From DASUCS01 sp041166745 (GTDB lineage: Bacteria > Actinomycetota > Acidimicrobiia > Acidimicrobiales > JACDCH01): DNA of 64,000 bases. Shown here piece after piece: positions 32,506-40,526 of this stretch; within the stretch, counting starts at the first letter, position 1; each line of letters opens with the position of its first letter. The notes below the pieces were generated by a model, which was not told where the DNA came from, ran no database searches, and saw only the letters and a program-made list of their open reading frames with translations. The stretch is taken from positions 53,622 through 117,621 of the forward strand of contig JBEEGH010000023.1 in the NCBI GenBank assembly GCA_041166745.1, given 5' to 3'. The translations under genes were made by a program, and so were the position numbers.

Positions 32506-33456
32506 CTAGCGGCGGGTGGTGAGGCGGATCGCCAGGTCCACGTCGCTGGGGCCTTTGACGATGAGCACAGGGTGTTCGCGTGATCGAGCCAGCAGATTTC
32601 GTTCTGCCTGCGCAGCATCGACGCCGTTCGCGGGATCGGGCACGTCGAGGAGCAGATTGCGCAGCAGGACGCCGTACATCCCTTCCTCGTCCGCGCGCTG
32701 GCGGTGGACGTAGCGCAGGCCGTGGTTGGTGAGTGCCTGCCCGACCACATGAAACTCGCCGAGACCGAGACTGTCGGCGATGGCCAGCAGCAACCCGTGC
32801 TGACGCCGGGTGTGGTCGTCGCAGTGTTCGGCCACGGTCGTGGCGTCGATGAGGCTCGACGAGCGTTCGAGGAGCTCGACCGCTGGTTTGTACGTTCGCG
32901 CTCGCGTGCCCGTTCGCGCCTTTTGAATTGCGCGGCCGTGGGGTTTCGCCTTGCTCACCGATGCGAGGGTGCGGTGCTCGAGAGCTCGAATCGCGCGTGT
33001 GCCGTTGTAGCGCGCTCGCCGTATTTCCTCATCGTCGCCGTGTGAGTGGCCGGTCGGGTCCGCGTCGCGCGCCGCGTCTCGTATACGGCACAGCGCATGG
33101 CGCAGCACGCGGTTCTCATCAGTGTCATACGCCTTGACCGGCGACGCACAGATGAACACGTTCCCGGCGCCGGGACTTGCGGACCGGGCCGCCATCGTCT
33201 CACTCCACAGGATGGGGCCGCGCACTTCGCCTTCGCATCGTGACGGACTCGATGTTGTTGCAATCGAGAGAGAGCGGACGATCTCGTGCATCCGGTCGAG
33301 CAGTGTGTCGGCCTCGCGCGATGTAGCGAGGCGCATCCCGACCAGCTGCCGGGCCGTCGTGGAATGGAGTCCGGTGAACGCTTCGACCGCCGATGCCGCG
33401 TCGAACGGGCGAGCGAGTCGGTGCCACAGCTCGACTGTCGCGTCGGTGTTGATCAC
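32506..33456 (-). CDS. DUF2357/McrC-like protein, last gene of an AAA+ operon
   Basis: A 316-residue protein. The part GPILWSETMAAR (residues 80-91) and YDTDENRVLRHAL (110-122) look like the DUF2357/McrC N-terminal region, in which an Asp-Thr-x-Glu-Asn-Arg segment precedes a helical domain. A basic stretch (KAKPHGRAIQKARTGTRART) and a second helical region follow. I find no PD-(D/E)XK nuclease motif at the C-terminus, where McrC and DUF2357 nucleases have it. The GTG at 33456 lies four bases after the McrB-like gene. The longer frame upstream overlaps that gene in an Arg/Ser-rich reading and is rejected. The family assignment is an inference from short motifs. Confidence 0.6.
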   Translation of the reverse strand: MINTDATVELWHRLARPFDAASAVEAFTGLHSTTARQLVGMRLATSREADTLLDRMHEIVRSLSIATTSSPSRCEGEVRGPILWSETMAARSASPGAGNVFICASPVKAYDTDENRVLRHALCRIRDAARDADPTGHSHGDDEEIRRARYNGTRAIRALEHRTLASVSKAKPHGRAIQKARTGTRARTYKPAVELLERSSSLIDATTVAEHCDDHTRRQHGLLLAIADSLGLGEFHVVGQALTNHGLRYVHRQRADEEGMYGVLLRNLLLDVPDPANGVDAAQAERNLLARSREHPVLIVKGPSDVDLAIRLTTRR

Positions 33457-33460
33457 GCCA

Positions 33461-34396
33461 TCACGGGATGACGTCGACGCCGAGGACTTCCATGATCGTG
33501 CGCTGTGCCTCGGCTTGCTCCGGCGGGTCGAGCATCTGGGCGACCATGCGGTACAGCGCCGAGGCGCGGGCGTCGTCCATGCCCTCGAACTGCGGCAAGA
33601 AGAACGCGTAGAACGTCTCGTAGAGAACGCGCGAGGTGGTCGTGCCGTCTTGGGCTCGGCGAGCGGCAAACTTCGCAGCGTCGAGATAGACGGCCGGCCC
33701 GAGATCGCGGAACGTGCGCAACGGCAAGAGCTCGCGCACCAGTGATCCCGGTCCTTCGAGCAGACGTTCGAACACTTCCTCCGACGGCGAGGTGACTTCG
33801 ACGAACGCGAAGCGGCGCATGAGGGCGTACGACATCTCGAAGAGCAAGTTCTTGTCGAACACGTTCATCGTGGCCAGGATCCGCCAGCGGGGCGGCACCC
33901 GAATCGGCTCGGTGTCGTTGGGCGGCTCGACCCCGTGGGGCACGATGGACAGCGGCTTGCTCTGGCCGGCCCGCTTGAAGGGAAGCACGACCGGTTGCCC
34001 GGACAGCACGGTGAACAACTGTCCGAAGGCCCGGTCGAAGTTCGATCGGTTGAGCTCGTCGATCACGAGCCAGCGGCCGGATTCGATGGCCTCGATGAAG
34101 AGGCCGGGCCGGTAGATGAAGCCTTCGTTCGTGGGTTGGAACCCGCCGATGGTCTCGAAGGTCGTCCACTCGGTGGTGGCGGTGGTCGGGAGGTACCCCG
34201 TGCAGAGCATGGCGTGCTGTCCGACGTCGGCGGCGAGGTAGGCCAGGGTCGTCTTGCCGGTTCCCGGGGGGCCGGTGAGCACGACGTGCTTGCCGGCGTC
34301 GATTGCGGCCACCAGCTGTTCGAGGACGTGGACAGGGAACTCCATCCCCAACTCTTGGGCCGCTTTGGCCAGCTCCTCGGCGCTGAAGGTCAGCAT
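33461..34396 (-). CDS. McrB/MoxR-type AAA+ ATPase
   Basis: A 311-residue AAA+ NTPase. Walker A is GPPGTGKTT (42-50), and Walker B WLVIDELNRSNF (109-120) continues into DRAFGQLFTVL, close to the McrB signature in which the acidic residues are followed by Asn-Arg. Sensor 1 is ILATMNVFDKN (TMN at 176-178) and the arginine-finger region is ALMRRFAF (194-196). McrB-type motors drive DNA or protein remodelling together with an McrC-like partner, encoded immediately downstream with a four-base gap. No N-terminal DNA-binding domain is present, unlike classical McrB. The ATG follows an AGGTAGG site; the Cys-rich gene ends seven bases upstream. Confidence 0.8.
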   Translation of the reverse strand: MLTFSAEELAKAAQELGMEFPVHVLEQLVAAIDAGKHVVLTGPPGTGKTTLAYLAADVGQHAMLCTGYLPTTATTEWTTFETIGGFQPTNEGFIYRPGLFIEAIESGRWLVIDELNRSNFDRAFGQLFTVLSGQPVVLPFKRAGQSKPLSIVPHGVEPPNDTEPIRVPPRWRILATMNVFDKNLLFEMSYALMRRFAFVEVTSPSEEVFERLLEGPGSLVRELLPLRTFRDLGPAVYLDAAKFAARRAQDGTTTSRVLYETFYAFFLPQFEGMDDARASALYRMVAQMLDPPEQAEAQRTIMEVLGVDVIP

Positions 34397-34403
34397 GACC
34401 TAC

Positions 34404-35153
34404 CTACTTCGGTCGTGCAGCTTTGACCTTGAGTGCTGGGTGGGGCAGCCACGTGGTCTTTTGGGCTTTCACGTGGCGTACGAACATGTCGTACGCCACC
34501 TGGCTGCAGAGTTCGATCAACTCGTCGCGGAGCGACTCGTACACCGGAACCGCTCCCACGAAGGCATCGGAGTTCTCCGTGCACCACCAGTGGAAGTCCT
34601 CGCCGCCTTCGCCCCAGTCCCGCCGTTTCCACTCCCGGACCGTCGAGGTGACGTGACCGTACGTGTCGGTCTCGTCGATTCGGCGGAGCGGGAGCTGCCA
34701 GCAGACCTCGGGCTTCCAGTCGAGTGGTCGCTCGCCTCGATTCAGCGCGGCCACGTGGAGGGCGCACCCCGCGCCGGTGTGGAAGCCGGGGCGATTGAGG
34801 AAGATGCAGGCACCGTCGACGAGCCGAGAAACGGTGTCACCTTCGGAGTTGACTTTGATGGGCCCACCCCGCCGGTCGGACTGCCGCTTGAACTGCCATT
34901 CGTCGTGCGTGAGCTTCTTGGCCAGGCGTTCGATGTGCTTGCGGTCCTTGCCGCTGCTGAAGTGCGCGCCATACGAGCAGCATCCCTGCACCAAGTCGGC
35001 CGCTGGACCGTCGAGCACTCCTTGGCAACCGCACCCGAAGATGCACGTCCAGGAACTCGTCAAGAAGGTGACGTCGAACACCCACGTCCGCTCTTCTTCG
35101 GGGTCGTCGAAGGACACCCACTCGTGAATGTCCTTGGCTGGTGCCGTCTTCAC
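34404..35153 (-). CDS. Cys-rich conserved protein (CCSYGAHF motif)
   Basis: A 249-residue soluble protein, first gene of the operon. Cysteines C37, C41 and C43 (TCIFGCGCQG) and C58/C59 (QGCCSYGAHF) suggest a zinc or iron-sulfur site; further Cys and Trp residues follow (CWQLPLRR, DFHWWCTENS), and the end is a helical region (YESLRDELIELCSQVAYDMF). Proteins with the CCSYGAHF segment occur in other actinobacteria as conserved hypotheticals; I cannot name a function. The frame is open to 35231, but TAGGGT (complement of 35161-35166) lies seven bases before GTG 35153, so this start is chosen; GTGs at 35156 and 35162 are alternatives. Confidence 0.7.
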   Translation of the reverse strand: MKTAPAKDIHEWVSFDDPEEERTWVFDVTFLTSSWTCIFGCGCQGVLDGPAADLVQGCCSYGAHFSSGKDRKHIERLAKKLTHDEWQFKRQSDRRGGPIKVNSEGDTVSRLVDGACIFLNRPGFHTGAGCALHVAALNRGERPLDWKPEVCWQLPLRRIDETDTYGHVTSTVREWKRRDWGEGGEDFHWWCTENSDAFVGAVPVYESLRDELIELCSQVAYDMFVRHVKAQKTTWLPHPALKVKAARPK

Positions 35154-35160
35154 CACGCGC

Positions 35161-35166
35161 ACCCTA
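35161..35166 (-). promoter_or_regulatory. -10 hexamer of the three-gene AAA+ operon
   Basis: TAGGGT on the minus strand, seven bases before the GTG at 35153. It suggests a leaderless message for the Cys-rich/AAA+/McrC-like operon. It lies just 23 bases from the divergent glcD start. Confidence 0.45.
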
Positions 35167-35188
35167 CTGCGAGACAAGATGGGCCCCG

Positions 35189-36613
35189 GTGACCATCTCC
35201 CTCGTTGACGATCTGCGCAGCCATCTCGCACCGGATCGCGTCCGCGCCGAGCCCTTGGAGTTGTCGCTGTACGGCCACGACGCGTCGATCGTCACCGGTG
35301 GTGCCGCCGCCGTCGTTTGCTTTCCGACCTCTACCACAGAGGTGCAGGCGTGCGTGCGCACGGCTCGAGCACACGGTCGCCCGTTCACCGCGCGGGGCGC
35401 GGGCACCGGTTTGGCGGGGGGTGCCGTACCCCTCGGAGAACCCGTCGTGATCGTCACGACGAAGATGAACCGGATCCTGTCGATCGACGCCCTCGAGCGG
35501 GTTGCTTGGGTGGAGCCAGGCGTCATCAACCTCGATCTGACGCGCGCTCTCGGCGTTCACGGTCTGCATTTCGCGCCCGACCCGTCGAGCCAGCAGGCCT
35601 GCTCGATCGGCGGCAACGTGGCCAACAACTCAGGCGGGCCGCACTGTCTGCTCTACGGGGTCACGTCGGCGCACGTGCTGGCCATCGAGGTGGTGCTGCC
35701 CGATGGCGAGATTGCCGTGCTCGGGGGGCTCGAAGGGGAGCAGGGCGGCTACGACCTCCGGGGCGCTTTCGTCGGAAGCGAGGGAACCCTGGGCATCGCG
35801 ACCCGCATCGCCGTGCGGCTCACACCCGACCCGCCCGCCGTCCGCACGCTCCTGGTGGATTTCCTGTCGGTCGACGACGCCGCCGCGTGCGTGAGCGCGA
35901 TCATCGCCGGCGGTCTCGTGCCGGCCGCGCTCGAGATGGTGGCGGGTGGGATGATCGCGGCGATCGAGGACTTCGTGCACGCGGGCTATCCGGTGGATGC
36001 GGCCGCGGTGCTCCTCGTCGAGATCGACGGCTTGCCCTTCTTCGTCGATGATGCCGTTGCGCTGGTGACCGAGATCAGCACGGCGAATGGGGCACGCACC
36101 GTCCGGGTGGCCGCCGACGAGACGGAGCGCCAGTTGCTGTGGAAGGGACGGAAATCGGCGTTCGGGGCGGTGGCTCGTCTCGCGCCTGATTACTACCTGC
36201 ACGACACGGTCGTGCCCCGCACCCGGCTCGTCGAAGTGCTGCGGAAGGTCGAGGCGATCGCCGAGAAGTACGAACTGAGAGTGCTCAACGTGTTCCACGC
36301 AGGCGACGGCAATCTGCATCCGCTGCTGGCGTTCGATGCTCGCGAGCCCGGTGTGCTCGAGCGGGTCCACGCCGCTGGCGACGAGATCGTCGTCGCATCG
36401 GTCGAGGCTGGCGGTGTGCTCTCGGGCGAGCACGGGATCGGCATCGAGAAGCGCGACCTGATGCCCAAGCTCTTCTCGATCGACGACCTCGATGCGCAGG
36501 CGCGTTTGCGCGACGCGTTCGATCCCGATGGCTACGCGAATCCCGGCAAAGTGCTGCCGTCTGGTTCTCGTTGCGGCGAGCTGCAACGCATTCCGCCCGG
36601 TGTGTGGGTGTGA
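35189..36613 (+). CDS. glcD: Glycolate oxidase subunit GlcD
   Basis: The FAD-binding catalytic subunit of glycolate oxidase (glycolate to glyoxylate), 474 residues. Landmarks are TARGAGTGLAGGAVP and SIGGNVANNSGGPHCLLYG (FAD loops), FVGSEGTLGIATR, LNVFHAGDGNLHPL and the C-terminal SGEHGIGIEKRDLMP. The in-frame ATG at 35141 would overlap the divergent Cys-rich gene's start, so GTG 35189 is preferred. GlcE starts inside the last codons (GTGA overlap), and GlcF overlaps GlcE, giving a tightly coupled three-subunit operon. Confidence 0.92.
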   Translation: MTISLVDDLRSHLAPDRVRAEPLELSLYGHDASIVTGGAAAVVCFPTSTTEVQACVRTARAHGRPFTARGAGTGLAGGAVPLGEPVVIVTTKMNRILSIDALERVAWVEPGVINLDLTRALGVHGLHFAPDPSSQQACSIGGNVANNSGGPHCLLYGVTSAHVLAIEVVLPDGEIAVLGGLEGEQGGYDLRGAFVGSEGTLGIATRIAVRLTPDPPAVRTLLVDFLSVDDAAACVSAIIAGGLVPAALEMVAGGMIAAIEDFVHAGYPVDAAAVLLVEIDGLPFFVDDAVALVTEISTANGARTVRVAADETERQLLWKGRKSAFGAVARLAPDYYLHDTVVPRTRLVEVLRKVEAIAEKYELRVLNVFHAGDGNLHPLLAFDAREPGVLERVHAAGDEIVVASVEAGGVLSGEHGIGIEKRDLMPKLFSIDDLDAQARLRDAFDPDGYANPGKVLPSGSRCGELQRIPPGVWV

Positions 36614-37503
36614 GCGTGCTCGAAGCGTTCGCCGACGAAGTCGGGGCCGAGGGGCCAGTCGTCGCCGTCGGTGGTCGCACCCAGTTCGATGTTGGTGGGC
36701 CGGTCGATTCGATTGCTCGTGAGGTGCGGGCGCCGAGCGGGATCGTCGAGCACGTCGCCGCCGAGATGACAGCGCGAGTGCGAGCGGGGACGACCGTGGC
36801 CGAGCTCGATGAGGCACTCGGCGCTCACGGCCAGTGCGTCGCGCTCCCTGCGTGGGATGGTGCCACGATCGGCGGCGTGCTCGCGGTCGGCCACAGCGGA
36901 CTTCGGCGCCTCGGTTGGGGGCCGGTGCGCGATGCCGTCCTCGAGGTCCGTTACGTGTCGGCGGATGGTCGCGTCATCAAAGGCGGTGGGCCCACGGTGA
37001 AGAACGTGAGCGGGTACGACCTGCCGCGACTGTTCGTGGGCTCACTTGGCACGCTCGGGGTGATCGCGGAGGTCGTACTGCGCACGCGTCCCGTGCCGCC
37101 TTGCGAACAATGGTTCACCGCGCCGGCCATCGACCCCTTTGATCTCGCTCGCCGTCTGTACCGAGTTGCGTGCGTGCTCTGGGATGGCACCGACACGTGG
37201 GCCCTGCTGGAGGGTCATCCGGCAGATGTCGTCGACCAAGCACGCGCCAACGGTCTTCGAGAGGTCGACGCGTCGGAGGTGCCGCCGCGGCCGAAGCACC
37301 GCTGGTCGCTCGCGCCAGCTGCGCTTCGTGGGTTGCCCGGCGATCGCCATGGTCCCTTTGTTGCCGAGGTCGGCGTCGGAGTGGTGCACCGCATGGTGCC
37401 GCAGCCACCGCGGGCCGTTGATCCCACCATCGCCGCATTGTCCGCGCGCGTGAAAGAGGCGTTCGATCCAACGGGTCGCCTGTCGCCAGGACGTCTGCGA
37501 TGA
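36610..37503 (+). CDS. glcE: Glycolate oxidase subunit GlcE
   Basis: The second FAD-binding-type subunit of glycolate oxidase, 297 residues. It has a reduced FAD_binding_4 domain: VRAGTTVAELDEALGAHGQC, TIGGVLAVGHSGLRRLGWGP, KGGGPTVKNVSGYDLPRLFVG and GSLGTLGVIAEVVLRT. A C-terminal DPTGRLSPGRL closes it. The start GTG overlaps glcD's stop (GTGA), and its own stop overlaps the glcF ATG (ATGA), so subunit stoichiometry is probably coupled at translation. Confidence 0.9.
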   Translation: MSVLEAFADEVGAEGPVVAVGGRTQFDVGGPVDSIAREVRAPSGIVEHVAAEMTARVRAGTTVAELDEALGAHGQCVALPAWDGATIGGVLAVGHSGLRRLGWGPVRDAVLEVRYVSADGRVIKGGGPTVKNVSGYDLPRLFVGSLGTLGVIAEVVLRTRPVPPCEQWFTAPAIDPFDLARRLYRVACVLWDGTDTWALLEGHPADVVDQARANGLREVDASEVPPRPKHRWSLAPAALRGLPGDRHGPFVAEVGVGVVHRMVPQPPRAVDPTIAALSARVKEAFDPTGRLSPGRLR

Positions 37504-38669
37504 ATCTGTTGCTCGACGACGACGAATTGTCGGCCTGCGTGCAATGCGGTCTTTGTTTGCCGCACTGCCCGACGTTCCGGGTCACGGGGGAGGAATCAGC
37601 CTCGCCGCGGGGACGCATCTCGCTCATGCGCGAGGTGCAACAGAACGGAGCGGTGATCGACGACGCATTCGTCGGCTACATGGACGCCTGCGTGCAATGC
37701 CGGGCTTGCGAGCCGGCCTGTCCCGCGGGGGTTCCGTTCGGGCGGTTGATGGAGCGAACGCGCGAGACGCTCGCGGCGACGCGACCGTCGTACGTGCCGC
37801 GCTGGCGCCGGCTCGGCTATCGCCTGCTCGCTCGCCACCGGCTCGTGGTCGTCGGGTCCCGGGTGCTGGCGGTCGCCCAGCGGGTGCATGTTTGGCCCCG
37901 TTCGCTGTCGCGCCGGTTCGGGCTCCCGGCACGGGTGCCGCTTCGGCAGAAGCGGTTGGTCGCAAGCGGCTCCGACGTGTGGCTGTTCACCGGCTGCGTG
38001 ATGGATGCATGGGAGCGTCATGTGCACGCCAGCGCGGTGCGGGTGATCGAAGCCACCGGTGCCGGCGTAGCGCTGCCCTCGACACGGGGTCGGGCGGGCT
38101 GCTGCGGCGCGCTTGCCGTGCACGCCGGCCTCATGGACGATGCCCACTCGATGGCCGTCGCCGTTATGGCCTCGATGCCCGGCGAGGCCCCGGTCCTCGT
38201 CGACAGCGCGGGTTGCGGGGCAGCGATGAAGGACTACGGACACCTGGTGGGCACCGAGGCGGCGCACGCGTTCAGCAGGCGGGTGCTCGACATCCACGAG
38301 TGGCTCGCACCCCGAATCGGCGCCTTGCCCACGGTCGAGCCCGCCGAGGCTCGCGTCGCGATCCATGACCCGTGTCATCTGAGGAACGTGCAACGAGTCC
38401 ATGATCACGTGCGCACGGTGCTGCGTCCGTTCGTCGGCGAGTTGGTCGAGCTCGACGACGAAGGGCTGTGCTGCGGGGCCGGCGGCGCGTACGCCGCGTT
38501 GCATCCAGAGATGGCGGCTGACATTCGCACTCGCAAGCTCGACGCGATCGCGCGAAGCGGTGCGTCGGTGGTCGCATCAGCCAACCCGGGATGCACGCTC
38601 CACCTGGCCGCGGCGGGTATTGATGTCCGCCATCCCGTCGAGTTGATGGAGAGAGCAATCAATGGCTGA
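37500..38669 (+). CDS. glcF: Glycolate oxidase iron-sulfur subunit GlcF
   Basis: The electron-transfer subunit, 389 residues. Two ferredoxin-type clusters are near the N-terminus: CVQCGLCLPHCP and CVQCRACEPACP. Two CCG-domain motifs follow: GCCGALAVHAGLM and CCGAGGAYAAL, with a CHLRNVQR stretch between them, as in heterodisulfide-reductase subunit B-like domains. It passes electrons from GlcD to a membrane quinone or other acceptor. The ATG overlaps glcE by four bases, and the next small gene starts inside its last codons. Confidence 0.92.
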   Translation: MNLLLDDDELSACVQCGLCLPHCPTFRVTGEESASPRGRISLMREVQQNGAVIDDAFVGYMDACVQCRACEPACPAGVPFGRLMERTRETLAATRPSYVPRWRRLGYRLLARHRLVVVGSRVLAVAQRVHVWPRSLSRRFGLPARVPLRQKRLVASGSDVWLFTGCVMDAWERHVHASAVRVIEATGAGVALPSTRGRAGCCGALAVHAGLMDDAHSMAVAVMASMPGEAPVLVDSAGCGAAMKDYGHLVGTEAAHAFSRRVLDIHEWLAPRIGALPTVEPAEARVAIHDPCHLRNVQRVHDHVRTVLRPFVGELVELDDEGLCCGAGGAYAALHPEMAADIRTRKLDAIARSGASVVASANPGCTLHLAAAGIDVRHPVELMERAING

Positions 38670-38841
38670 TGTCGACGACATCCGAAACCGCCTCGAGACG
38701 ATCGCCGAGGAGCTGGCCGACCTGGCCATCGACGCGTTGCGCGCTGCGATCGAAACGGGGGCAACGAAATCCGAGACCGAACGCCGCCTCACCAGGGCGC
38801 GGACTGCGGTCTACAAGGCGGCGCGCCTCCTCGACGAGTGA
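38662..38841 (+). CDS. Small helical protein coupled to glcF, 59 aa
   Basis: A 59-residue frame starting at ATG 38662, inside the last eight bases of glcF. It is charged and helical: DVDDIRNRLETIAEELADLA, ALRAAIETGATKSETERR, TAVYKAARLLDE. The overlap suggests co-translation with the glycolate oxidase. Composition and codon use are good, and the convergent LOG-family gene overlaps only its last 31 bases. It may be an assembly or regulatory partner; this is an inference. No family is recognised. Confidence 0.65.
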   Translation: MADVDDIRNRLETIAEELADLAIDALRAAIETGATKSETERRLTRARTAVYKAARLLDE

Positions 38842-39905
38842 TCCGTCGAGAATGAATTGATGGCGTCGATGAGGCGGCGGAGGTGGCCGGCGGCGAAGCC
38901 GTTGTAGCGCAGGACGATGCGGTCGAGGTCGAGATGGTCGTTGTCCCGCGCTTCAGCGGAGAGCGGGCCCGTGCGTTCGATGCGGCCGTCGGTGGCGATG
39001 GCGCCAAACTGACGGTTGAGCTCGGCGAGCTGGTCGTCGGTCGGACCGTGCTGCATGCGGATCACCAGCTGGTCGCCGACCCAGCGGATCGAGTGATAGT
39101 TGCGATAGAAGCCGAGCATCTCCTCGGCCGCGACGGACACCGCGTCGGTGCACAGGATCAGATCCAGATCGTCCGCATCGATGAGTCCGCGGGTGGCGGT
39201 CTCGTCGCGCAGGAACCGCGCGAACGCCGGCCAGAAGGTTCCGCCCGGTTCATCGAGGAGCACCACCGGCGCGGGCGCGGTCTTGCCGGTCTGGATGAGC
39301 GTGAGCAACTCCATGGTCTCGTCGAGCGTGCCGAAGCCACCGGGCAGCGAGACGAACCCGAGCGACTCCTTCATCAGCATCAGCTTGCGGGTGAAGAAGT
39401 ACTTCATCGAGATGAGCTTTTCGTCACCCGCGATGAACGCATTGGCGCCCTGCTCGAACGGCAGCCGGATGTTGACGCCGAACGCGTGCTCGCGGCCCGC
39501 GCCTTCGAGACCCGCAGCCATGATTCCGGGTCCCGCGCCCGTGACGACCATCCAGCCCTTCGTCGCCATGTGCTCGGCCAGGTCGCGCGCTTGCGCGTAG
39601 GAGGGGTCCGTCGGCAGCGTGCGAGCCGATCCGAAAATCGTCACCTTCGGCACGTCGCTGTAAGGAGCGAAGGCGCGGAACGCCGCCCGCATCTCCTTCA
39701 GCGTGGCGCTCGTGATCTTGAGATCGAGCCGGTCAGCGTGATCCTGCGCGAGGCGTACGGCCGAAACGAGGATCTCGAAGAGCACGTCGCGATCACGATC
39801 GATCCCCAGCTCGTCGAGGATCGTGTTCAGCTCCTTGTCGAGGTCCGCGTTGCCGGTGCGCGGTGCTCTCGGTGTGCGCCCTGCTCGGGCGGGCCGCGGG
39901 GTCAT
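38811..39905 (-). CDS. LOG-family (TIGR00730-type) protein
   Basis: A member of the LOG/lysine-decarboxylase-like family, whose best-known members are cytokinin-activating phosphoribohydrolases of nucleotides. Signature motifs are VTIFGSARTLP, MVVTGAGPGIMAAGLEGAG (AGxxGGxMGA-type) and the catalytic PGGFGTLDETMELLTLIQ. At 364 residues it is longer than the usual 180-250, with N- and C-terminal helical extensions. The ATG at 39905 overlaps the zinc-ribbon gene's stop (ATGA), so the two are co-translated. The nucleotide substrate is not known. The 3' end overlaps the small gene after glcF. Confidence 0.85.
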   Translation of the reverse strand: MTPRPARAGRTPRAPRTGNADLDKELNTILDELGIDRDRDVLFEILVSAVRLAQDHADRLDLKITSATLKEMRAAFRAFAPYSDVPKVTIFGSARTLPTDPSYAQARDLAEHMATKGWMVVTGAGPGIMAAGLEGAGREHAFGVNIRLPFEQGANAFIAGDEKLISMKYFFTRKLMLMKESLGFVSLPGGFGTLDETMELLTLIQTGKTAPAPVVLLDEPGGTFWPAFARFLRDETATRGLIDADDLDLILCTDAVSVAAEEMLGFYRNYHSIRWVGDQLVIRMQHGPTDDQLAELNRQFGAIATDGRIERTGPLSAEARDNDHLDLDRIVLRYNGFAAGHLRRLIDAINSFSTDHSSRRRAAL

Positions 39906-40090
39906 TCCCACCACTCCTCGGGCAGTTTGGCCTCGATCGACCGGATGTTGGTGCGGGTGCAGGTGGCGCAAACGAGACCGACGCCGCGCTCGTTCGTCAC
40001 CAGGGACCAGCCAGAAGGGAGATCGCCCTCGTCTTCGACGATCGAGCCACAGCTCGAGCATGTCGCTCGGCTATTGGTCGTCTCGCTCAC
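39902..40090 (-). CDS. Small zinc-ribbon-like protein, 62 aa
   Basis: A 62-residue protein with two CxxC pairs (ATCSSCGSIVED and LVCATCTRTN), consistent with a single structural zinc site, and an acidic Trp-rich end (LPEEWWE). The GTG at 40090 lies eight bases after TAGGGT (complement of 40099-40104). It overlaps the LOG gene by four bases, suggesting a shared role. No family is recognised. Confidence 0.7.
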   Translation of the reverse strand: MSETTNSRATCSSCGSIVEDEGDLPSGWSLVTNERGVGLVCATCTRTNIRSIEAKLPEEWWE

Positions 40091-40098
40091 GTGAAAGC

Positions 40099-40134
40099 AC
40101 CCTACCGTCGCGGACGAGTCACCTCACGTAACGT
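40099..40134. promoter_or_regulatory. Divergent leaderless promoters (zinc-ribbon/LOG versus response regulator)
   Basis: TAGGGT on the minus strand (complement of 40099-40104) serves the zinc-ribbon gene with eight bases to its GTG. TAACGT at 40129-40134 on the plus strand serves the response regulator, eight bases before GTG 40143. The two lie 24 bases apart. Confidence 0.45.
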
Positions 40135-40142
40135 TCCTGGCC

Positions 40143-40520
40143 GTGGCGCTGGTGCTCGTGGTGGACGATGAACCCGACGTGCGCCTGATCGCCCGGCTGG
40201 TGTTGACGTCGGCCGGCTACGACGTCATCGAAGCCGAGTCGGGCGAGGCCGCACTGGCCCACCTCGAAGGCGAGCCGCGTCCCGACGCGGTGCTGCTCGA
40301 CGTGCGCATGCGAGGCATCGACGGCTGGGAGACACTTCGCCGGATGCGGAATGATCCATCGCAATCCGATCTGCCGGTGGTGATCTTCACCGCCCAGATG
40401 TCGGCATCCAAGGACGCGCCGAACCCGTGGAAGAACTACGAGCATTTCCTCACGAAACCGTTCGACCCCGACGGTTTGCTCGAAGCGGTGAAGCAGGCGA
40501 TCGGATCGAACGACACCTGA
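40143..40520 (+). CDS. Single-domain response regulator
   Basis: A 125-residue CheY-like receiver. It has the acidic pair in VLVVDDEPDVRLIAR, the phosphoacceptor Asp in AVLLDVRMRGIDGW, Thr in VVIFTAQMS and Lys in HFLTKPFDPDGL. No output domain follows, so signalling is through protein contacts or phosphate relay. No kinase is adjacent. The GTG start is supported by a -10 eight bases upstream. It converges with the SnoaL-like gene. Confidence 0.85.
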   Translation: MALVLVVDDEPDVRLIARLVLTSAGYDVIEAESGEAALAHLEGEPRPDAVLLDVRMRGIDGWETLRRMRNDPSQSDLPVVIFTAQMSASKDAPNPWKNYEHFLTKPFDPDGLLEAVKQAIGSNDT

Positions 40521-40526
40521 GCGACG

